Below are positions 45,881 through 57,494 of a DNA stretch of 64,000 bases, in pieces; the stretch's first letter is position 1; every line of letters starts with the position of its first letter. The position numbers were made by a program, and so were the translations under genes. The DNA lies in the NCBI RefSeq assembly GCF_958979055.1, contig NC_084886.1, positions 35,255,654 through 35,319,653 on the forward strand. Direction: 5' to 3'. Under the pieces are notes generated by a model. That model saw only the letters and a program-made list of their open reading frames with translations, did no database searches and was not told the DNA's origin. This DNA is from Alnus glutinosa. Taxonomy: Eukaryota; Streptophyta; Magnoliopsida; Fagales; Betulaceae.

Positions 45881-47560
45881 AAACATTTTCTAACGTTAGC
45901 GCATACAGAAAATCACAAATATTTTTTATATTTTTATTCAATAATATTAACCTATAAAAATTAATTTTTATTCACAACATAAAAATATTAATGAAAAATA
46001 TTTCTTTTTTTGTATTGATGAAGATTTAATGTGAATGATCATCCTAAAGCTTGAGTCTGAGTGTTTTAGTGGTATTTACTAAAACTTTATTTTGTATTAG
46101 TTGAGATGAAATCTCACAAGATACAAAAATGATATATCATATAATTAAATTAGGTTATCAAGAAAATAAAATAGTGAACAAAGTAACAGTGTATTAATTT
46201 TGGTTCGACTACGAAATGATTTCATGAAGGGGTAATATATAATAAATAAGCACATCATGGTATCAAAGCACATTAAAAAAAAAAAAAAAAAAAAAAAATC
46301 CCATTACTTTATCCAATCACAATATATCATCATCTTCCTCTTCCACTGTCATAACAACAACTACCTTCACTATATCCAATATTTCTTACCTTGTCCCAAT
46401 CAAATTGGATAACTCCAATTATTTCCTATGGATCTCTCGATATTCAATAAGAAAAGATATATAGACGTGTGGAGTGGGAGTCAAGGTTAAACGTGTGGAG
46501 TGGGAGTCAAGGTTGAGACTAATTATTTTGTATGTGTTGACGTTGATCAATGTCATGTTAATAACTAGTACTACTGAATGGTTATGTTATTTCTAAGGGA
46601 AGACATTCAATGCAACTGGGTCCCATTAGAACCATTCTAGCAAAACGCGTCTCACATTATTGAGTGATCATCAATAAACTTGGGGCGCAACGTGACTCAC
46701 GTTATTAATTCTTGATTGGAAATTAATAATCAAATTGCAAAAATTAATTTGCTTTTGATTGGATTGAATGAGTATTGAATAGTTGTTATTTCTAAAGTAA
46801 TTAAGACATATATTCAATGCAACTTACAGAGTCCTATCAAACTGCAAAATATATAATACCGTGAAATTGTGTTTAATTAGTTTCTAAACAAAATAATACC
46901 TTGAACCAAAACATTATTAATTTGGGCAGAAAAAATTTGTTTTATTCAAAATTAACTCCCATGCTAGCTTCCTTCATTCACGTTGAAAGTGAATTTCCTT
47001 TTGAAAGTGAATTAATTAGAAGGTGCATGCACATTTTTTAGATTTTTTATTACCATTTTTAAAAAAAAAACTACTTCAAAACAATTTTTTTTTTTTTTTT
47101 TTCACTTTTTCATACAAAAAATTATAAACTTCTTTTACTTTAAATCACATCTACCACATTTTAGTACTATATTTTTTTTTTAAAAAAAAAAAAAAATTAA
47201 TACTAAAAATTAATGACCAGACTAATGGATTGGATGACAATTAGTCCCTTGGCGTGCACAACTCGCTGCGAGGCTTGCACTAGTTAGTATTTGGTCAATG
47301 GTGAAATAGCCGTGTTCTATTATTATTAAACGGTGCTTAGCTAAAGAAAAAAAATTGTATTATTCATTATTTTTCCTCGGTTTGATTTTTTTTTTTTCTC
47401 TTGAATATCTTTTCCATTTTTTGCTTGGGTTTAACATCTATAAATGTTTGGTTTTTTTATTTATTTTATTTTATTTTGCTCCGGTGGAGGAAAGTGGAAA
47501 CTAGCCCATGTTCTCATGTGAATTGTAGCTTGTAATATCTGTATTATGGTGTTTCTTTGT
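45881..47560. repeat. Tandem-duplicated non-coding unit, copy 1
   Basis: The stretch from about 45890 (aacattttctaacg ...) through atggtatcaaagcacatta (about 46258-46276) and cttcctcttccactgtc to the RLK-upstream segment is repeated from about 47570. The tggtatcaaagc string resembles a tRNA-iMet primer site, so a Copia-like LTR fragment may be included. Confidence 0.55.
47335..47560 (+). pseudogene. TBC 3'-flank fragment
   Basis: ttagctaaagaaaaaaaatt ... ggtggaggaaagtgg ... gcccatgttctcatg matches the sequence just after the TBC stop codon in copies A, B and C; no exon remains. Confidence 0.6.
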
Positions 47561-48114
47561 ATATTTTAAAATGTTTTCCGACGTAAAATATTTTAAGAAA
47601 AATGTTTTTAGCAGAAAATATTTTCTTGCGTTTGGCGCGTATAAAAAATCACAAATATTTTTTTATATTTTCATTTAATAATATTAACCTATAAAAATCA
47701 ATTTTTTTTTCACAACATAAAAATATTAATGTAAAATATTTTTTATATTGAAGAAGATTTAATGTGAATGATTATCTTAAAGCTCGGACATGAATGTTTT
47801 AGTGGTATTTACTGAAATGTCACAATGTATAAAAATGATATATCATGTAATTAAATCAAATGTCACAATGTATAAAAATGATATATCATGTAATTAAATC
47901 AGGTTATCAAGAAAAATAAGTAGTGAACAAAGTAACAATATATTGATTTTGGTTCGACTACGGAATAATTCCATAAATGGGTAACATGTAATAAATAAGT
48001 CATGGTATCAAAGCACATTAAAAAGAAAAGAAAAAAAAAAAAAAAGAAAAAAAAAAACCTTAACTTGATCCAATCACAATATATCATCATCTTCCTCTTC
48101 CACTGTCACAACAA

Positions 48115-48405
<291 letters not shown>

Positions 48406-48430
48406 CACAACAACTACCTTCACTACACCC

Positions 48431-48819
48431 AATATTTCTCACAATGTCTCTATCAAATTGGATAGCTCCAATGATTTCCTATGGATCTCTCAATAAGAAA
48501 GATATATAGACGTGTGGAATGGGAGTCAAGGTTGAGGATCAATGTCATGTTCATTATGACTAGTAAACTGTTGAGCTTTGTCAAGGCACGTGGGGGACAT
48601 GAATTATTTGTAAAGTAAAGACATTCAATGCAACAGGGTCCCATTAGAACCATTCAAGCTTGATGGATTGGAATTCTCAACAATATTAATGTAAATTTCC
48701 ACGAAATTATCTTCCCTTGCAAATTTCCATTTGAAGTGAACATTTCGCCGTTAATAACATGCTCCAACTACTCTTGACTAGCGGACTTGTTGGGAAGCTT
48801 GCACTATTTCGAGTCGATC
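48431..48819. repeat. RLK upstream flank, repeat family copy
   Basis: gatagctccaatgatttcct ... acgtgtggaatgggagtcaa, followed by tcccattagaaccattc, as at 28905, 29700 and 46620. Confidence 0.6.
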
Positions 48820-49390
48820 CCTAACTGTAGAAGAATTTACTCTTTTTTGGTACTTGTATTTGGGTTTACTATTCAAACCATTAGACTTTATGATGCGACC
48901 CAGTCTTATAAATTTTTTGTTAGATTTATTTTATTTCAAAAATCATATCTTTTGATTCTGACATTGGATTGAGACAAACTTAGTGGCGTTGAAAAGCTTA
49001 TTCTGAGCACTGCAATATTGTATTTCATGAAAATTTCACAATTCTAATGTTTACCAGACAAAAGTTATTGTTTTGTATTATTTGTACTGCAATGTGTTTT
49101 TATTTCTTTTTTTATTATTATTATTACAATTTTTTAGGCTTTTGAATTTAATTAGGCTCTATATAAGCCTATTAAAATTGGTTTAGCCTTCAGTTTATGT
49201 ATTTTTCTATCAGTTTATCAATATGAAACACCTATGAGTGATTTTCTATCCCTTTTACCTTGACTCATTGACAAAATTTTAGTTTGAGAAGAGTGTTAAT
49301 TCTATTTTTGTTTGCTATTGTGAACCCAGCCACTACATTAACCTGCATCAATATCCCGTTGCTCTAAAACTTTAAAGTGTCAATTTGACG
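48820..49390. repeat. Dispersed repeat, copy 3 of 3
   Basis: Homologous to 29910-30480 and 42690-43170. Confidence 0.6.
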
Positions 49391-49486
49391 ATGCCGAGGA
49401 TCTTCATTGAAAGTGTCGCACGTGACCATGGCTAACCTCACGGGTGATCCTACTTCTTTTTATTTTTTTTTGAAAAAAAAAAAAAA

Positions 49487-49514
49487 TCGATGAATAAAAG
49501 CTTTTATTCATCGA
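49487..49514. repeat. 28-bp perfect palindrome beside an A run
   Basis: tcgatgaataaaag followed immediately by its exact reverse complement. It lies at the A-run edge of a LINE-like fragment (about 49474-49698, resuming at 50671) whose end resembles cgatgaataag at 59361. Confidence 0.9.
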
Positions 49515-49698
49515 CACCCAAAGAACACTCCAAAAAGAAAAATAGACTTACCCCAAACTCAAACAGAGAAAACAATCAGAGAGGCCAGAAATACAAGCCA
49601 AAAGCAAAACAAACTGTGCAACCTCAACAAAACAGGAGCAGTAAACAACAATACCCAAGATACAAACCAAGAACAAACATCCCGAGAATAGAGCATAA

Positions 49699-50668
49699 GA
49701 GCATTTCTAGTAGCCTCACCAAATTTTACTCACCAAAATAACTAAAAATTACTTTTTTTCTATTCTGATGAGCCACTTTATTAAAATTCCCCCAGCAGCC
49801 TCACCATTTTAACTAGTCAATATTCACTATTCCATTTAAATAATAACTTTTTCATATTTCTTTATTTTTTTTCTATATAATATTTTTATAAAAAATCATT
49901 TATATCCATGAAATAAGGACATTATCGTGTGAGAGAAATAAGAGAAAAAAGGAAAAAAGAGAAAAAAGTGTGCTAATCATGTGAGAGAGAAATGTGAAAC
50001 AAAATTTGGTGAGTGGGTTGTTGAGTGAAAATGCCTGGTCTAATTTGACTAGTAATTTCAGTCATCAAATTTTTTTGGTTAAAATGGTGAGGCTGGGAGT
50101 GGTTTTTAGAGCATTTTTAGTAGCCTCACCAAATTAGTTTTTTAGCTATTTTGGTGAGCCAATTTGATGAAAACTCTTAAAAACCACTCCCAGCAGCCTC
50201 ACCATTTTAACCAAAAAAATTTGATGACTGAAATTACTAGTCAAATTAGACCAGGCATTTTCACTCAACAACCCACTCACCAAATTTTGTTTCACATTTC
50301 TCTCTCACATGATTAGCACACTTTTTCCTTTTTTCTCTCATTTTCTTCTCTCATCTCCCATCTCTCACACGATAATGTCCTTATTTCATGGATATAAATG
50401 ATTTTTTATAAAAATATTATATAGAGAAAAAATAAAGAAATATGAAAAAATTATTATTTAAATGGAATAGTGAATATTGACTAGTTAAAATGGTGAGGCT
50501 GCTGGGGGAATTTTAATAAAGTGGCTCATCAGAATAGAAAAAAGTAATTTTTAGTTATTTTGGTGAGTAAAATTTGGTGAGGCTACTAGAAATGCTCTAA
50601 GAGTTTTCATCAAATTGGCTCACCAAAATAGCTAAAAAACTAATTTGGTGAGGCTACTAAAAATGCTC
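49699..50668. mobile_element. Two interlocking MITE-type inverted repeats (arms of about 410 bp and 70 bp)
   Basis: Order X-E-X'-E'. X (49699-50108) is the inverse of X' (about 50180-50597); E (50109-50179) is the inverse of E' (about 50598-50668). All four outer ends read gagcattt(c/t)tagtagcctc. The X...X' pair is flanked by taa on both sides (49696-49698, 50598-50600), as in PIF/Harbinger (Tourist) MITEs. No coding potential. It sits inside a LINE-like fragment. Confidence 0.85.
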
Positions 50669-50670
50669 TA

Positions 50671-53478
50671 CAAACTCCAAAAATCGGCACAGCCTACAAC
50701 CTCAAAATGAACCAACAGGGGAATGCAGGTTCCATCGAAACAAACACTAAGCTATGAGTGAGATTTTTGAATTGCCCTTTAGTCACTAGCCTTGAACGAA
50801 CTTCTTATCGAATACAATTCATACTAGAATCTTGATAGCTTTTCGACATTCACGATTTGTAAATTCGATACAAACCCAATACAAAATTAGTATGTTAGGG
50901 TTAATGAGTCTGACCCGTTTAATTAAATAAGCGGAAAGTGAATTTCCTTTTGCAAATTTCCTTTTGAAAGTGAATTAATTAGAAGGTGCATGTAAACCTA
51001 CTTCAAAACAACACTTTTTTTTTCACTTTTTCATACAAAAAATTATAAACTTATTTTTACTTTAAATTACATCTACCACATTTTATTACTATATATTAAA
51101 AAAAAATATTCTTAAAAAAAAATTGTATTGTAGTTGATTTTTTTTTTTTAATTTGAATAGTAATAAAAAAATTATTTTTTAAAATTGTTTGTTTTTTGAA
51201 AAAATAAAAATAAAGTAGGAGAATGGCCCATAGATAAATGTTGATATGCGAAGAATGTGGGTAAAGAGGAAGAGTCAAAAGTTTATTATTGTAGACTTTT
51301 AAAGTGCGAAATGTTCCTTGGGAAAAGAGGAAAAGTGAGCATGCCCTGCAGACTTGGAAAGTGGAATAATTTCTTGAGAAAAAAAAAAAAAGTAAGTGGA
51401 AAATGAAAGTAGACGTTGAAATATACCTTGGAAAGTGGAAAATTTCGAAAATACCAATTTTGTTGAAATATGCCTATAATACCCCTGCGATGCATCATTT
51501 TTCAATTAAAAAATATTAAAATTTAAATTTAAAAATAATAAAAACTAAAAAAAAAAATTATAAACTCAAAAAAAAACTAATATTTTTTTAAAAAGAAAAG
51601 AAAAGAAAAGAAAAATTATGTTTTGAGGGTGGCTGCCAGCATGCCAGGAGGGGGTTGGCTGCCTTTTCAAAAAAAAAAAAAAAAGTTTTTTTTAGTTTTA
51701 AATTATTTTTTTAACTTTTTTTTTAAAAAACATTTAATTGAAAAATGACACTTGACAAAAATATTATAAGCATATTTTAAAAAAATGGGCATTTTTGAAA
51801 CGTTTTGGTAATTTAGAGAGCAAGAGTTCAAGCGTTAGCCGTTTGTGAAGCTATTTATAAAATGACTGGCAGTTTGAGGATTAAACTGTAATTTTTCTTA
51901 TAATATTATGTATAATAATTAGATATGTAAGACATGAACACGTGGTATAATTTAGTTAAATACGTGCAGTATATTTGTCCCATCCCCGCCTCAAAATCCG
52001 TTTTTAAGTCGTACGTGCAATACCTTGCTCAATTTTATTTTATTTTTGTTTTAAATAAAAAATAAAACATTTTAATGGATGCCAAAAAATAAATAAAAGT
52101 AGAAGTTGCATGCTTGGAAAGTTGAATAAATAGTGTATTGGAAAGACAGAAAAGAAAATGTTGTTGCTTTGTTGACGGTGAATTGGATGAGTGAAAATTT
52201 CCTTTTGAAAAAATTTGCTTTTGAAAGTGAACACTTTGCCATTAATTTGTTTGATCCAAAATGGTCCAATTTCTCTGACTACCGCTTACTGCGAAGCTTG
52301 CACTACTTCGAATTATGGCTAATTGTTCAATTGTCATATTTTATTTTTAATAAATGGTGCAAAATCATAATATTATAGTCATCACAAGGATCTTCTCTAT
52401 TTTACTTGAAATGAAGATGAGTCATTTTATAGTTCGAATTAAAATGTTGTTACATCTAATATTATAAATGATGTCATATTATTTAAATTTTTTTAATAAC
52501 ATGCCAACTAAGAGTGGAATCAAGATTTTTTGGGTGGGAGGTTCAAACCTACGTACATAAATATATACATAGATATATATATATATATAGTCCCTCTATA
52601 TGTATCACACGTTCTACGTACATAAATCAACACTTAGATATATGTATTATTTTTATATGTATGCGCGTATTTATGTAAAGCACATGATTCTCGTATGCAT
52701 TTTGAAAAATACCTATAAATATACTTATTTTAGAGGCAAATATCAATTTAATAGATTTTTTTTTTAAAAAAAAAAAAAATCAATCTAATTTGGAAGAATT
52801 TTATCCATCTACAATCAATGTGTTGCATTTTAATTAGTATTTAGGCTGAAAAAGGCACGCCTAGTTCTCACACCGCCAACCTCTTACTTCCTCCCACAGT
52901 AATTAAATCCTGGTGTGGTTATATATTGAACGAGAGAGGAACCATATTATAGTTAATTTTATTTTGTTGTATCTAATGGTTAATTTTATATTGTTGTATC
53001 TATTACATCCAAAATCCTCTTGGTTAAGAACAGATAATATATTTTCCTAATTGATCTATCTCTATTGATTTGATCTTCTAAGATACCTTCTTGAATGAAA
53101 ATTATGTTAGATAAAGAAAAGGTTAAATAAAAAGAAAAAGAGAATAATAAATTTCCAAATGGAGGGTTAAGGTTTAAGAGATTTGTAACACTCATCCTCC
53201 CTTAAAAATGATCGTCATTGTCCTTTAATTGGGTTCTTCCTTCATTAATGCCTCCTTCATCATCTTCACTTATAACACTCTAGCTTAAATATTAAGTTGA
53301 CAAATGGAATAACCTCATACTCTATGTGGCGCTACTACTTTTACTTTGATGCAGCAGAATTTTGTGTCTTTTCTATTTAAAACCACTCACACACAAATAT
53401 AAGTCATTATTTATTTCTATGCTATCATCATTTTGTACAAATTCAAAAGAATGCCACATACGAAAATCATAACTAAGT
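50671..53478. other. AT-rich intergenic; fragments of neighbouring repeats, no gene
   Basis: Includes the flank repeat at 50935-51095, a copy of the 45815-45870 segment at about 52100-52150 (agaagttgcatgcttgg), (ta)n near 52573, and the duplicated segment at 53018-53215. No supported coding region. Confidence 0.5.
53018..53215. repeat. Duplicated non-coding segment, copy 2
   Basis: Homologous to 44235-44450 (cttggttaagaacagataat ... agagatttgtaac). Confidence 0.55.
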
Positions 53479-54230
53479 TTTTTTTTTTTTTTTTTTTTTT
53501 GTCTCCTAATTGAATAAGAAAATGATTACAAGGGATGATCTTTTTGACTCCTGATTCGAGAGGAAGAAAGAGTGGACGATCCTATAAACGAAAATGGGGT
53601 GGGCTCTCCAACAATAAACTTAAAACAAACTAAAACAGTACATAAATAATTACAAAGGGTATGAAATGTGTCAAACAAGTGACATAATCCTCTCAAGGGG
53701 TCGCACAAGACGGTTACAAAAGCAAAAGGGGTACAGATTAAGGCGAACCTATCTGAACTCCCACTTGGCAACAACGACAACCACCAAAAGGAGGCTGAAG
53801 CAGTAGAAGCACTATTAGAGTCCGAATTCGGGACTGTAGAAGAGAGGCACCAGTACAAATCTAGTTATAAAAGTCTCCACTAAAGGATCAAACCAATAAA
53901 AACTAGGAGACAGTAACCCACAAAAAACAAAAGCAGCAAAAAACGTAACAGGCTTCAAGAACCTAAAACAAAAAAAAAAAATGGAAAAAACAACAAAAAT
54001 CTCGTAAACAGCAACAGTAGTGGAGGAGACCTGCAGAACCTACTGCCGGAGGGGCCACGCGCCGGAGAGACAACTCCACGTGTCGGCTCATGGAGGACAC
54101 TCTCGGGAGAGTGAGATCCACGTGTAGGCTCATGATGGCCATGCGCCGGCGAGTGGAAGGTTGACGGCGACAGGGGAGAGATCATGGGAAGCTGGGAGGC
54201 TCCGGAGCAAGGTGGAGGGGCGCGTGAGGG
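53479..54230 (-). mobile_element. LINE-like retroposon fragment, minus strand
   Basis: A 24-nt T run (poly-A tail on the minus strand) followed by tcctaattgaataagaaaat, resembling the 3' ends at 59361 and 54641. Upstream on the minus strand lie GC-richer short frames (53858-53526, 54185-53955) with no recognisable RT. Weak assignment. Confidence 0.4.
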
Positions 54231-54477
54231 GGTGGCACTAGCGGAGACTTACAGATCTAGTATTGAGAAAACCAAATCCATGAACCTCTACAAGTCCGAA
54301 AACCAGCCGGCTGGGGAGAGCGTAAAATGGACGATGGGCAGCTTAAACAAAAGTCAACTTTAAAATATTTCAACTTTTTTTCATTTTTTATATCACATCG
54401 ATCATTTTTAATTACTATTTAAATAATAAAACCTAATACAAAACAATCTTTTTTTCACTTTTCATAACAAATATTAT

Positions 54478-54514
<37 letters not shown>

Positions 54515-54600
54515 AAGTCTCATCTATCACATTTTATTACTATTCAAAATAAAATTACTGCTCAAAAAATGTTTACCAAATCGAGCCCATGTAATTGCAG

Positions 54601-54608
<8 letters not shown>

Positions 54609-54641
<33 letters not shown>

Positions 54642-54746
54642 CAATGAATAAGAAGAATTTATATAACTCAACAAAACCCAAAGTATAAACAGAGCCCTCC
54701 AAAACACAAGGAGCTCAAAACAAAAGAAGAGCCAAAAGAAACAAAA
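54609..54746 (-). mobile_element. Short LINE-like 3' end with (TA)n tail
   Basis: (at)n then caatgaataagaagaattta ..., flanked by attaat/attaatat. The paralogous site near 45170 (tgcaaattaatttcctttt) has no insertion. Confidence 0.5.
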
Positions 54747-54957
54747 ATTAATATCCTTTTGATTGAATTGGATGAGTATTGGTCTTCGCGTGCATGAATG
54801 TTTTGGGTGGATTGGATGACAATTAGTCATGGCGTGCACAAGATGGTCCAATTTCTATAACTATCGGACTTGCTGCATGTGAAGCTTGCAGTAATTAGTA
54901 ATTGGTTAATGGGGAAATAACCATGTTTTATTATATATTATTAAATTGTGCAATCTA

Positions 54958-55459
54958 ATATATCGATCTATCATGCGCCTATGCATCTCGCATTGGATAG
55001 ACCTCATATAATAACTATCATATTTCTACCGTATCTTTTGTCTCATTTCTTCTGGAACAATCACATACAACTTTTTCTTTTTCTTTTTTCTTTTTTTTTT
55101 TATTATGGATCTACTACCAAAAACTCAATGCATAATCTTAGCATTCAATACGTATTTCCTGAAGAATCTTATTTTTCAATTACTCAACCATTTCATTTTT
55201 CCAAGTTCAATGTTGGTTAGATTAGTCAACATTTAGATGTTTCGATGCAACAAGAAGATATTATTTGTAACAAGTAGTTTTGTTGGTTGGTTAATTGGTC
55301 ACATTTTATTCATCAAATGGGTTGGATTGGTATTAGTTTGGATGCAACAAAATAATTCTATTAGATTTAATGTACTTATTAGATCTAATAAGTATCTTGT
55401 TTCAGAATTGAGAAATTCTATGGCTCGAATCTTTAGTATTCTCTTATTTATTACCTGTC
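54958..55459 (+). pseudogene. ycf1: Nuclear copy of plastid ycf1 (Tic214) fragment
   Basis: Conceptual translation across the fragment gives plastid Ycf1 N-terminal membrane-region sequence: [40 protein letters not shown] and, in a second frame from 55237, [36 protein letters not shown] and [19 protein letters not shown]. Ycf1/Tic214 is a multi-pass component of the inner-envelope TIC translocon, encoded in plastid DNA. Here it is interrupted: a T-rich expansion (55070-55104) and a frame break near 55220, and it stops at FITC before the next conserved segment. It lacks its start. Interpreted as a NUPT, not a gene. Confidence 0.9.
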
Positions 55460-55900
55460 GCAATAAGTGGGGATTTCATCCCATAGAGTTGATACATCTT
55501 TCACTTGTAAATTCAATATTCAATGGGATGAATTACATCTCGACGATATCGAATTGGAATAACATCATGAATAACAATATATGAGCTATCAGATTGATTC
55601 ATAGTTGAGAATTAACTAGTATACCATAGGAAGATCTTTTATCCGTATCGAATTCAAATTTTGATTCATGATTCAATAAATAATTCCTCTACTTTCTTTA
55701 TCGTTCTTTTCCATTCTTTCTTTTCTATAACCTACGAGCCTCCTTGTAAAATCATCTGATGAAATATCATATGACCGCATTTACATTTATTTACATTGGT
55801 TATAAAAACCCGGCCTAATAAAATAACCAATAGAAGCGAAATGTAAAAATGAAAAAGTTTAGTTCTAAAATTTATTTTTTGTTGGAACAAGTGGTTCATA
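55460..55900. other. Sequence next to the ycf1 fragment, possibly also organellar
   Basis: Does not continue ycf1. The style (for example ttttatccgtatcgaattca) suggests plastid intergenic DNA, but I could not identify it. No gene. Confidence 0.35.
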
Positions 55901-55904
55901 TTCT

Positions 55905-56222
55905 CTCACGCATAAAGAGTAATACTAAAATACCAGTATAATGGCCAATTGGCGAAGCATTGCAATGCCAATGGCCTATTAGGGACGATTAGGTTGTAGG
56001 TGTGTGGGGGCAACGCCCCGCTGTACGGTACAGGTATTTTAGGGTTTTTATATCTGTTGGTATAGTAGAGTTTCGTTATAAATATGTTATGCTGTAACCT
56101 TAAATCATATACTAAAATATAGCCGAATTCCTGTAGAGGTAGGCTTATTGCCGAACCACATAAATCTGTATCTTGATTTTCTCTTGTTCTCTCTCTTTTC
56201 GATTCCGTATTATTCATCATTA
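55905..56222 (+). repeat. Possible solo LTR of a Copia-type element
   Basis: Contains TATA-like cgttataaatatg and the string ttgccgaaccacataaatct followed by a T/C-rich stretch, typical of the 3' part of plant Copia LTRs, plus a gggggcaacgccccgc hairpin. No second LTR in the window. Confidence 0.4.
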
Positions 56223-56462
56223 TAATGATAGTAAAAACAATTTTTTTATCATCTAATCTTCTTGAACCATTAGATTATTGTACATGTGCCATCTACGTTA
56301 TCATCTTGTGAAGTTTTATTGTATGTCAAATAAACATATAAAAGAAGTAACGTTTCACTCTATTGACTAATCATTATCAATTAAGCTTCTAATAGAATTT
56401 AGTGGAATGTAACAATATAATCATGGAATTTAAGATGGTTTTTATATTAAAGTGAGATTTTG

Positions 56463-56660
56463 CAAGAATTGGTCCTTCAACACCTTCCAACACAACTGGA
56501 CTCACCAAGAACTGGAGATGGTGCTTTCTAGAGCATTTATGTGGGCACAGTATGTTCAACAACTCTCCCAGCCACTTAGCTAGCTAAAGAGAACATTGTA
56601 ATATTCATTATTTTTTCTCAGTTTGAATTTTTTTTTTTTTTCTTTTTTGTTTGTTCTCTT
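56463..56660 (+). pseudogene. TBC last-exon fragment, copy D
   Basis: Starts inside the final exon (aagaattggtccttcaacac) and reaches its stop (taa, 56585-56587) and 3' flank. Has small deletions and an extra G (gtgggcacag) that breaks the frame. It precedes the second PPR gene, mirroring the A block at 3737-4894. Confidence 0.8.
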
Positions 56661-57240
56661 GAATATCCTTTCAAAAAAGAAAAGTTTGTGCCAAATTAGC
56701 TAAATACAAAGAAGGGAAAAATACACATATCCCCCTTAAACTACCATTCAATTGTGAACGTACCCCCAAAACTACTAATTATGTCAATGTTTCCCCTTAA
56801 ACTACCAAAAAATGTTAATGTCCCCCCTAAAACTAACAAAAAGACAAAAATGACCATAATTTTAGACCGTTATATGTGTCCAAAATTATTATAAATATGA
56901 TCATTTGGTCATATGCATACACATAATAATAGCTTCTCTCTTGTCTCCTACCAACTTCTTTTGTGCAATTCTCTCTAGAAAGTGATAATCTAAAGTAATA
57001 TTTGGGCTTCATTATATTCTAGGAATAATTTTGTCAAAACCCTTTAGCACTTCAAAATAGGACAAAATATGTTCTACAGATTTCGTCATGCGATTGAGCC
57101 TTGAAATCTCAATTTTAGTTCTGCCTTCATAATTTTCCGTAGTGTATTTCATAATTTTCCCAGCAACAAAAAAAAAAAAAAAAAAAAGGTCAAAAGAGGC
57201 CTCAGATATCCAAATGATCAACTGAATTATATCTAGAAGA
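56661..57240. other. Intergenic; repeat-like, no gene
   Basis: tatcccccttaaactaccat and its relatives repeat three times (56728-56830), a pattern found at the ends of many plant non-autonomous elements. Poly-A at about 57169-57187. Confidence 0.4.
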
Positions 57241-57494
57241 ACCCTTCAGCATATCCAGTTTTTCTTACCAACAAATGGAGAATCAAGATAGCTACACAGG
57301 TATTGACAAAGGCAAGGCCTAGAAATGTGCAGATTTATTCATAAAAGAATTAACACTGCCAAACCATATTCCTTATCATCTCTACTCCATTTGAGTGGTT
57401 GACAAATGCTTCAACAAGCGACAATGAGAGCCTGGCCAATAAGTCTATTGCATCATGGCATGGCAGCTCAAATGTAGCAGAGTACTGCAAGTTT

